From: Chloroflexota bacterium
GTDB lineage: Bacteria; Chloroflexota; Anaerolineae; Anaerolineales; UBA11858
Assembly: GCA_016865865.1 (NCBI GenBank)
Contig: VGOC01000023.1
Coordinates: 1-39,660 of the forward strand
Reading direction: 5' to 3'
DNA length: 39,660 nt
Positions 1-7,000 of the stretch are shown piece by piece (the stretch's first letter is position 1; each line of letters starts with the position of its first letter). The position numbers and the translations under genes were made by a program. The notes under the pieces were generated by a model, which did no database searches, had not been told where the DNA came from, and saw only the letters and a list, made by a program, of their open reading frames with translations.

Positions 1-117
1 ACTCCGGTGCGCGAGAACCTGAAGGAACGCCAAAAGAACAATGAGAAACCCCGCCCGCGGAAATTTCATGCTGAATCCAGCCTATCAAACCCGCGGGGAA
101 TTGGCAAGGAGTTCTAA
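1..117 (+). CDS. C-terminal end of an unidentified protein (partial)
   Basis: Frame 1 is open from the window edge to a TAA at 115-117, giving 38 residues rich in Lys, Arg, Glu and Pro that end in GIGKEF. The composition suits a charged, disordered C-terminal tail. The reading ends within 4 bp of the end of the convergent gene at 114-554, which is typical of tightly packed convergent genes. No family can be named from this tail, and so short an open frame could be chance. Confidence 0.4.
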   Translation, partial: TPVRENLKERQKNNEKPRPRKFHAESSLSNPRGIGKEF

Positions 118-554
118 AACGCGCAGGCGCGCGGGCCGGAGCTCCTGACTTCCTTCGGAACGACAGCGCCGCCGGAGGACAGTTTGCCAACGTCGCGCGC
201 CTCTATCGTCACGGAAAGCGCGTCTCCTCCGCAGAAGGCTGTCCGCCACCACTGGTTTTTTTTGATATTAAACAGAATCGTTTCGTTTTTCGGCTGTCCG
301 GGCGCTGAAATGGGAATGACGGCGACGGTCCCGGGAGGTTCTATTTTGAAGACTGCCTGCCTTCCATCGGCAAGCGTTGCGGAGAGCAGCGCGGAAGAGG
401 GGTCCCAGGAGGCGACTTTCACATTGGCGAGGTTCGCGCCGCGGACAGTCTGCGCCTGCGGCGCCTGTTTTTTCTGCAGGAATGTAATTGACAGAAACGT
501 TGCGGCCGCGGCCAACGCGACCGAACTCGAAATGATAATCAATCGGGAAGGCAT
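114..554 (-). CDS. Small membrane-anchored or secreted protein of unknown function
   Basis: The product has 146 residues. Residues 4-26 form one hydrophobic segment (IISSSVALAAAATFLSITF) after a short basic start, then a KK pair, which fits an uncleaved signal anchor or a signal peptide. The rest is a small soluble domain with alternating hydrophobic residues (LLSATLADGRQAVFKIEPPG), probably a beta-rich extracytoplasmic domain. I recognise no family. The two cysteines (in FCGGD and RACAF) could pair outside the cell. The ATG at 554 has no strong ribosome site, so the start is moderately certain. It lies 49 bp downstream of nothing on its own strand except the lipoprotein gene at 604-1605, with which it may be cotranscribed. 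Confidence 0.6.
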   Translation of the reverse strand: MPSRLIIISSSVALAAAATFLSITFLQKKQAPQAQTVRGANLANVKVASWDPSSALLSATLADGRQAVFKIEPPGTVAVIPISAPGQPKNETILFNIKKNQWWRTAFCGGDALSVTIEARDVGKLSSGGAVVPKEVRSSGPRACAF

Positions 555-603
555 GGTATGGTTCTATCATAGAAACATTCCGTGCGGTTTGCAAGCGGGA
601 GCA

Positions 604-1605
604 TTAATACGCAAACGAAATCCCGAGAACCGGAAGCACGATGTCGCTTAATCGGCCGCTCAACGGCAAACCATCAACATTCCCATACGACATAAACATA
701 ACAAGATCACCGGCTACGTCTACAAATCCCGGCCATTGTCCTGTAATAAATGGATGATTACTATCATAATTATTATTTAAAGCAATGAAACGAGACAACG
801 GTTCTAAGGCGGGAGGCAAAACAGTAAGATCATATGCAGTGCTTGACGGCGCCACGACCCAGAAGGACATATTTTTAAGCCCAGCCATTTGGTCGGCGCT
901 GTTTATCATTTCCAGAACTTCTGACGGGCTTGCCACAGGCCCCCTGGCGCCTTCTAATTGGTAGAACAGATCGGTATGCTCCATAACCCAATCATGGCTT
1001 GCCTGCGGATAGGCAAAATGGAGGACGGGGATGTTGTCCGACCTCACATTCAACATATCCGGCATGTACGACGGTCTCACGATCGCAGAAAATACAATTG
1101 TGCCGTCAGGGAGCGCGGCGCACGATGTCATCCACTGTTCGGGGCCCGGCTGGCCATATCCTTGCCCGGGCGCAAATATTGGATACACAGGCAAGGGAAA
1201 ATGGTAATCTGTCAAATATCTGATTTCGGTAGCATATCCGAACGGGTATATTTGGCTGAACGGCGGTTTGTTTTGGGCGATCCAGGTGCGCTCCGCCGCC
1301 AGGTAGTCATCGGGAATCTTGTTGTCCGCGGTGAGCGTGAGCGGGTTGCAATCGTCCACTGTCATGCCCGGCTCGAAGCCGAAGCGGAGAGGGACAGCTG
1401 TGGGCGAGTGGGTTGGTTCCGGGGTGGCGGTGGGTGCGGCTGTCGGCGTTTCGGAGGGAGCGGGGGTATGCGTTATTTCCGGTCCGGCGGGCGTTGCAAG
1501 AATCGTCGGAGGGGTAGATGTCTCCACCACTGGTGTTGGAGGTGGGGTCACCAATGTACAAGAGGTGAGAAAAAGGATAAGGAAGAATGAGACTATTCTT
1601 GTCAT
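604..1605 (-). CDS. Lipoprotein of unknown function with a Thr/Pro-rich linker
   Basis: The product has 333 residues. It begins with a lipoprotein signal peptide (MTRIVSFFLILFLTSC), whose lipobox LTSC makes Cys16 the predicted lipidated residue. Residues about 18-72 form a Thr/Pro/Ala-rich linker (TPPPTP, TPTAAPTATPEPT), a common spacer between membrane and globular domain in surface lipoproteins of Chloroflexota. From about residue 75 a globular domain follows (RFGFEPGMTVDDCN onward) with many aromatic residues and two further cysteines; I recognise no family in it. The ATG at 1605 is well supported by GGAGGA eight or so bases upstream. The protein is predicted to sit on the outer face of the cytoplasmic membrane. 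Confidence 0.75.
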   Translation of the reverse strand: MTRIVSFFLILFLTSCTLVTPPPTPVVETSTPPTILATPAGPEITHTPAPSETPTAAPTATPEPTHSPTAVPLRFGFEPGMTVDDCNPLTLTADNKIPDDYLAAERTWIAQNKPPFSQIYPFGYATEIRYLTDYHFPLPVYPIFAPGQGYGQPGPEQWMTSCAALPDGTIVFSAIVRPSYMPDMLNVRSDNIPVLHFAYPQASHDWVMEHTDLFYQLEGARGPVASPSEVLEMINSADQMAGLKNMSFWVVAPSSTAYDLTVLPPALEPLSRFIALNNNYDSNHPFITGQWPGFVDVAGDLVMFMSYGNVDGLPLSGRLSDIVLPVLGISFAY

Positions 1606-1684
1606 GGTCTCCTCCGTGTCTGGCTTATGATAATTGCTGGACGGCGCGCGGGCACATTTTACGTTTTTCTGACTAGCGGATAGT

Positions 1685-1728
1685 GAGCGGATAAGCGGAT
1701 AATGACTCGAACATCCGCTTATTCGCTA
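1685..1728. repeat. Imperfect palindrome of GCGGATA units
   Basis: GAGCGGATAAGCGGAT at 1685-1700 is matched by its near-perfect reverse complement at 1713-1728, separated by 12 bases. A further GCGGATA lies just to the left near 1676. No T-run follows on either strand, so it is not a clear terminator. It lies between the divergently read lipoprotein gene and the tRNA terminator, and may be a REP-like repeat. The rest of 1606-1760 shows no gene. Confidence 0.5.
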
Positions 1729-1760
1729 ACAAGCAATTGGTGCACACAAGGAATGCCTGA

Positions 1761-1799
1761 TTAAAACAATCGAGCATCCACTTGGCAGAGTGAATGCTC
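1761..1799 (-). terminator. Probable terminator of tRNA-Asp
   Basis: On the minus strand GAGCATTCAC pairs with GTGGATGCTC (10 bp including one G-T pair, loop of 8) at 1772-1799. GATTGTTTT follows. It lies 54 bp downstream of the tRNA 3' end. The T-run is short and interrupted, so strength is uncertain. Confidence 0.5.
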
Positions 1800-2615
1800 A
1801 TTCACAGAAAAACCACATCGAACACATGCAACTGGATGCGTTTGTCTATTGGCGGTCCCGACGGGAGTCGAACCCGCGCTCTCCGCCTTGACAGGGCGGC
1901 ATGTTTGACCACTACACCACGGGACCTGAACGCGCGATATATTATCACACGCACTATTCAGCGTCAAGAACCTTTCTAATCGTGCACCCCACCTGCGAAT
2001 TCCTTCTCTGAGTCCATTGCAAAAACTAAGAGTAGAGGATTCGGGGCGGCATATATGGGGGTGCGTGCTGCGCACGCACCCCCATATATGCCGCCCCGCC
2101 GCCTCGTTCTGGAGTTTTTTCAGTGGACTCTTCTCTAGAATCATATAAGTTGTGGGGTATTGATTCTGTTCATCAGCATCGAATTGCTCGCTCGAGATCT
2201 CGATCCACTCGCGGATATCGAATTCGGGAAAGAACACATCGGCCTGCGCGCGCGCGTGCACGCGAGTCAGGTAGATTCGGTCGGCGAGGGGCAGGGCTAA
2301 CCGGAACACTTCCGATCCACCGCCGATGAAGGCTTCCCGTTCGCCTCTGCCCTCCGCCAGATGTATGGCCTCGTCCAAAGAGGATACGACATCTACCTCG
2401 TCGGATTGGGTCGCTGCGTTCTTCGTTATGACGATCATGCGCCGCCCAGGCAGCGCACGCCCGATGCTCTCATAGGTCCTTCGCCCCAGGATGAGGTGAT
2501 GTCCCATGGTGAGACGATGGAAACGTTTCAGATCCGCAGATAAACGCCACGGAAGCCGGTTTTCGAAACCAATCCCCCCATTCTCGTCCATGGCGACAAT
2601 GATCGAAATGCGCAT
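1761..2615 (-). CDS. folA: Dihydrofolate reductase with read-through C-terminal extension
   Basis: Reduces dihydrofolate to tetrahydrofolate with NADPH. The start ATG at 2615 gives MRISIIVAMDENGGIGFENR, with DHFR landmarks LPWRLSADLKRF (substrate site), GRRTYESIG, and the cofactor-binding FIGGGSEVF; the end of the fold is YMILEK near residue 160, the normal family length. No stop follows. The frame runs into a family A repeat (2010-2130) exactly at the expected C-terminus, then through the tRNA-Asp promoter and gene, to a TAA at 1761. The predicted protein is 284 residues, about 122 of them not DHFR. The start overlaps the stop of the thyA relic (TGATG), the remains of a thyA-folA operon. Activity may survive if the tail is tolerated or trimmed; otherwise this is an early pseudogene. 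Confidence 0.85.
   Translation of the reverse strand: MRISIIVAMDENGGIGFENRLPWRLSADLKRFHRLTMGHHLILGRRTYESIGRALPGRRMIVITKNAATQSDEVDVVSSLDEAIHLAEGRGEREAFIGGGSEVFRLALPLADRIYLTRVHARAQADVFFPEFDIREWIEISSEQFDADEQNQYPTTYMILEKSPLKKLQNEAAGRHIWGCVRSTHPHICRPESSTLSFCNGLREGIRRWGARLERFLTLNSACDNISRVQVPWCSGQTCRPVKAESAGSTPVGTANRQTHPVACVRCGFSVNEHSLCQVDARLF
1853..1926 (-). tRNA. tRNA-Asp (anticodon GTC)
   Basis: The minus strand folds into a full cloverleaf. The acceptor stem is GGTCCCG with CGGGACC and discriminator G. The anticodon stem CCGCC/GGCGG encloses loop CTGTCAA, giving anticodon GTC. The T-arm is GCGGGTTCGACTCCCGT. CCA is not fully encoded (GCC follows the acceptor stem). A strong promoter lies directly upstream and a hairpin terminator downstream, so it is an independent unit. 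It is overlapped in the same direction by the read-through extension of the folA reading frame. Confidence 0.96.
1939..1967 (-). promoter_or_regulatory. Promoter of tRNA-Asp
   Basis: The minus strand has -35 TTGACG (1962-1967), a 17-bp spacer and -10 TAATAT (1939-1944), with a TG one base upstream of the -10 (extended -10). Predicted transcription start is about 1932, six bases before the mature tRNA 5' end. Confidence 0.75.
2010..2130. mobile_element. Family A palindromic element, copy 1 (121 bp)
   Basis: The ends form terminal inverted repeats: GAGTCCATTGCAAAAACT on the left and the reverse complement GAGTCCACTGAAAAAACT on the right. The core is a near-perfect 55-bp palindrome whose arms begin GGGGCGGCATATATGGGGGT and meet at a 3-base loop. 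The second copy at 13000-13120 has the same length and core. No coding capacity; it would have to be mobilised in trans. It is inserted at the 3' end of folA. Confidence 0.8.
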
Positions 2616-2860
2616 CACACCGATACCCGCGCTTTGATGTGAGGATGCGCCCGATAGTCGAGCAGTTCGAAATCGGGATAGAGGAAAACATCTGCTGACC
2701 GTTGGTATAACTGACAGGATAGTTTTCCAGCCGCCACATAGAATTGGAAGAGTAAGTGACAGGGCAGCAAAGCCATCTTCTCCAGTTCGCCCACATTTTA
2801 GGCGCTGACGATGAGTCTCCGGGAGGCAGGATTCTGCTTGATGGACAGAATCAACTAGGC
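2615..2860 (-). pseudogene. thyA: Thymidylate synthase relic (thyA pseudogene)
   Basis: ThyA makes dTMP from dUMP and methylene-tetrahydrofolate, leaving dihydrofolate. One minus-strand frame reads LILSIKQNPASRRLIVSA, stop, [37 protein letters not shown], then directly [18 protein letters not shown] and a TGA. These are consecutive ThyA motifs: the dUMP-binding SRR, the WNVGEL block with Trp changed to TAA, the active-site PCH, the LSCQLYQRS block and the C-terminal DPHP-type block. About 120 N-terminal residues and the stretch from LGxPFNIASYALL to the C-terminal block are missing. The final TGA overlaps the folA start, so this was a coupled thyA-folA pair. The nonsense codon and two deletions make it certainly inactive. 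Confidence 0.88.
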
Positions 2861-3649
2861 TCACCTGATTCGCCGCTTCCACTCTTCTTTGAGCGCGAGC
2901 TTGTGGGGGCTTTCATCGCCAGGCAAAGCCATGAAATCAGTCATCAAACGATTGAATTTATTCGGCGTATCCAGCATCGGGAAGTGCCCGGAATCGTCGA
3001 ATGGAATGAAATGGAGATGAGGAGGCAGCGCTACTGCGCGATCGTATCCGGCAACGCTGATCACGGGATCATTCTGCCCATGAACTAACAAACAGGGAAT
3101 GGACAATCGCAAGGGCAATTCGGTAATATCGGCTTCATCCAGGCGCTCGAGCGAATGAAAAATTGCATCCTGATCTGCTTTGGGCGCCTCGATACGCGCC
3201 GCCTCGGACTCAGGAGTCGAACCCAACAACCAGCTCGCCAAATCTTCAGGCGAGCTTTGGAACAAACGCGGATTGATTTGTTTTCGATCCAGAGGAAAAC
3301 CGACCGCCATAATGCGGTCAACCTGTTGGGGATTTTCCTCTGCAAACATGAGCGACACGATCGCGCCCAGGCCATGCCCCACAATAGCTACTTTTCCAAT
3401 CCCCAACTCATCGAGAAAGCTCTTCAATAAACCCAACTGCTGAGAGAGGAAATAACGGCTGGAATTCTTGGCTGATTCTCCGAAACCCCACAAGTCTAAG
3501 GCGTAGGCGCGATAGCTGACCGAGGCTGCCTGCATCGAAGGAATCCAATAACGCCAGGAACCAACCCAACCATGTAAAAAAATGATCGGACGGCCACGTC
3601 CCAGGACTTCGTAATGGACAATATCATCTTCGAGAATAATCGCGCTCAT
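2861..3649 (-). CDS. Alpha/beta hydrolase-fold protein lacking the nucleophile serine
   Basis: A 262-residue alpha/beta hydrolase. The oxyanion region HGWVGSW follows strand 3, and DLWGFGES matches the family. The nucleophile elbow is normally GxSxG but here reads G-H-G-L-G (VAIVGHGLGAI); the codon at the serine position is GGC. The acid (VHGQNDP) and histidine (DSGHFPML) are kept. The paralogue at 13110-13919 has an intact GHSMG. Established knowledge: without the nucleophile, esterase chemistry is not expected, though binding roles or non-esterase activities exist in this fold. It is the last gene of the signalling block, 45 bp after the response regulator. The C-terminus (EEWKRRIR) abuts the thyA relic, so its natural tail may have been altered. 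Confidence 0.85.
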   Translation of the reverse strand: MSAIILEDDIVHYEVLGRGRPIIFLHGWVGSWRYWIPSMQAASVSYRAYALDLWGFGESAKNSSRYFLSQQLGLLKSFLDELGIGKVAIVGHGLGAIVSLMFAEENPQQVDRIMAVGFPLDRKQINPRLFQSSPEDLASWLLGSTPESEAARIEAPKADQDAIFHSLERLDEADITELPLRLSIPCLLVHGQNDPVISVAGYDRAVALPPHLHFIPFDDSGHFPMLDTPNKFNRLMTDFMALPGDESPHKLALKEEWKRRIR

Positions 3650-3694
3650 TGGATTAGCAGTAAGCTCGACTCTGACGCGCTCATGATCCCATAC

Positions 3695-4078
3695 CTACAG
3701 CCGTTTCAACAATTCCTGGACTTTGCTGGTGAGCTGATCTGGCGCGAAGGGTTTGACGACATAGTCAATGGCGCCAGCGTCGAAACCTTCTCGAACCTCG
3801 GATTCTTGTCCCTTGGCAGATAAAAACACCACCGGGAGATGAGCGAGTCTCGGATCAGCCTTGATGCGTTTACAAGCCTCATAGCCAGTCATACGCGGCA
3901 TACGAACATCCATCAAGATCAGATCTGGCAATTCGCCTCGATCGGCCATTCCCATCGCTGCTTCCACTGCTTCAGCGCCATTGGCCACAGCGATGATCTC
4001 GTGTCCGGCGAAACGCAATGTGAATGTGATTAGATTTCTGATATCGAGTTCGTCTTCTGCAATCAAGATCTTCGCCAT
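3695..4078 (-). CDS. Single-domain response regulator (CheY-like)
   Basis: The product has 127 residues and is a receiver domain only. Acidic pocket residues are in AEDELD, the phospho-acceptor is Asp57 in LILMDVRMP, the switch Ser is in FLSAKG and the conserved Lys in VVKPFAP. There is no output domain, so it must act by protein contact or relay. The start is taken as the ATG at 4078, preceded by AGAGG, rather than the ATG at 4093 that overlaps the kinase stop (ATGA). Coupling to the giant kinase directly upstream strongly suggests it is that kinase's partner. Confidence 0.88.
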   Translation of the reverse strand: MAKILIAEDELDIRNLITFTLRFAGHEIIAVANGAEAVEAAMGMADRGELPDLILMDVRMPRMTGYEACKRIKADPRLAHLPVVFLSAKGQESEVREGFDAGAIDYVVKPFAPDQLTSKVQELLKRL

Positions 4079-4089
4079 AGCTACCTCTA

Positions 4090-7000
4090 TCATTCTTGAG
4101 TTTCTCCAGGGAACTCATCTGTAAAAACCGGCAGGGTGAAGGAAAAGGTGCTTCCCTCACCCGGAATGCCATCGCTCCTTACCCAAATACGACCGCCGTG
4201 CAGGTCAATGAGTTGCTGAACAATGGATAGTCCCAGGCCAGTGCCAGCAGTCGCCAGCACCAGAGGGTCCTCTCCACGGTAGAAACGTTCGAACACACGC
4301 TCCTGCTCCCCCTGGGCGATACCAATGCCATTGTCCGCAACATCCACCTGAACTTCAGCCCCAAGGGATCTGGCCTGGATATGGATATGTCCATTCGCCG
4401 GCGTGTAGTGATAGGCATTGCTAACCAGGTTTGCCAAAATCTGGCGCACGCGTTCTTCATCCCCTCGAACTCTCGGCAGGTCGAAGGGAATATCACAATC
4501 TATCGTGATCGGCTTCGCTTCTTTCTCCGCCTGTCGCCGCTGCTCTTCCACGACGGAGAAGGTCAAATCCTGCAATCGGAGAGACTGCATAGAGAGATCA
4601 TATTTCCCGGCGTCTATGCGAGAGACATCCAGGAGGTCATTGACCAACACATTCAGGCGCTGCGCATTGCTCAAAACGACTTCCAGGAATTGAGTTTGCT
4701 GCTCAGTGAGATTTCCTGCTGCGCCCATCAATAGTATTTCCACATATCCTTTGATGGAGGTCATAGGCGTTCGCAGCTCGTGACTCACCGTAGCCACAAA
4801 CTCAGATTTGAGGCGATCTACTTCGACCTGGTGGGTGATATCCCGAAAGATCGAAACCGTGCCTAAGAACTCATCCTGCATGTATACAGGCGCCAGGTGA
4901 ATAGCCACAAAACGGCCATCATCTAATGTGATCTGTTCGGCATACGTGCCGCCTTCGCCATCCGCTCTGGGCGAAGTAGACCAATCCGCAATGGTGTTCA
5001 TCCATGTCTGCGTGGCGCCGCCAAACAGGCCGCTGAAACTCTCCAGAGATCTACCAACCACCTGTCCGCGTTCCAAACTCAGGATATATTGAGCCGAGTC
5101 ATTGAAGAGTGTAATCCTATTCTCAGCATCGGTGACCAGAACACCGTCGGCGACAGCTTCCAGAATGGCCCTCGAGCGACTGGTTTCGACCTGCTGCGTG
5201 CGCAGCATATTCCCCAAACGTTCAGCCTGTTCACGGATCAGATTGAACAATTCGGCATTATTGATCGAAACCGCAATTTGGTTGGCGGCAGCCTGGGCCA
5301 TCTCCATTTGCCTCGACGTGAAATGATACGTTTGCCGGTGAAACAGGAACATAACCCCAAGCAACTCTGCCCCAACCAACAGAGGAACGCCTATGGCGCT
5401 TCGATGACTGGTTTCTCTCTCATCCACGCAGCGCCAACGGTCATCTTCCCGCAGATCAGCGATCAAGACACCCTCTCGATGCGTCACCATCCATCCCGCC
5501 AAACCATCACCAATCTCCAGTTCCGCCGAACGCCCTCCCACGGGCGGCGGTTCCGTATAGCCCAGAGAAGCCCGAAAATAGAACGTGTCTTCATTGGGCC
5601 GGGTGAGCAAGATCGTGCTCTGCTCCGAATCGGTGATTTCATTCAACAATTGCAGCGTACGGTTGAGGACATGATCCAAATCCAGGCTGGCGGAAAGTTC
5701 GCGCATGATGCTCAGGAGAGCCTGCGCCCGTCGGTGTTCCCTCTCTAACTGCATCGTCCTCTCTTCGACGCGCTTCTCCAGATCTTCAGTCAATCTTTGA
5801 GTTTGGACGAACAACGCGGCGTTTTGGAGGGCCAGCGCCGCCTGACGGGAGAGAGAGGTCACTAACGCCTGATCATCGGTCGAAAACGCATTCTCATCCT
5901 GGAAATTATCCAGCACGAGAACCCCCAATGCCGATTGACCCGAATGGATGGGGACTGCCATACTCGAAACCGGTAAAATCCCATCGGTCCCTTCACGGTA
6001 ACGCAACAAGGCCGCCGAATCCAGATCGAAGTGCCGAGAAAAATCTACCTCGCTGATCCGCCGGGTTCTCCCATCGTCGAAGACCTGACCAACCAGGGCC
6101 TCTCCCGGTCGAAATTCAATCTCCAGCATGGCCGCATTATCGGCGTATCCCCTTGCAGCCCGGGGTTTCAAGACTCCACGATCAGGCTCGAAAATCACCG
6201 CCATACAAGCCTGGGCCAATTGAACCACCTCTAGAGCGCTATCAACCAACAAGGACATCACTTTCTCTGCTTCCATCCCACCCAACTGGCGGCTGAACTC
6301 GAGCAGCAAATATACCTCACGTAAACGGTGTCCCGTCTCGGTCAAGAGAGTCAGATTGTTCAGGGCTGTGGCTGTTTGTCTTGCCAGCATATCGAATAAC
6401 TTCCCGTCATCGGGCGAGAAATCCGCCAGGGGGGATGAACTCACCCCCAAGACTGCAGCAGGAGAACCAGCCTGCGATAAAATTGGTAAACTGAGAAATC
6501 CCTCCGCCCCTAACGCTTCGAGCAATGGGGATTTCTGCCATTGCTCATCCCCCTCGATGTCAGGAGCCAGGTGCAACCGCCCCTCATTCAAACTACTATA
6601 CAGTGGATTACGCTGACCAAACAAAGCTTCAAGCTTAAGCTTTGGGGGAATCTCTCCAAGAACATGGAGCAATTGCAGCCCATCCGCGCCCATCTCCACC
6701 ACTAATACATTATCCAACCCCAGATGCGAGAGAAGGCCCTGCCCTAAAGCTTCGAGCACCGCCGAACGGTCGGGCTGACGCGCCAGGTTCTCGATGATCT
6801 CCAACACAGCGTTTACACGTTGTTCCGAATGGGGATGAGGGAATTGAGCCAGTAATCTCTCTGCTGTCTGGCTGCTCGAATCGAGTTGCGCTGCGAGGTT
6901 CTCGATCTGGAGTTCGAGTTGATCCGCCCATTGGTGATGATCTATGACCAGGCAGGCTTGCCGCGAAAAATTATCCAGGATCTCCAGAGAAACCCGATCA

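Noticed and set aside
184-651. 155-codon open frame on the plus strand
   Set aside because: It is antisense to the small membrane protein, rich in Cys and Arg from GC-rich sequence, and has no recognisable motif or ribosome site.
2034-2098. Family A hairpin as a terminator of folA
   Set aside because: The stem is strong but no T-run follows it on either strand.
2616-2882. Extension of DHFR upstream to an ATG at 2882
   Set aside because: The extra residues come from another frame of the thyA relic and look unlike DHFR. The ATG at 2615 opens directly into the conserved first strand.
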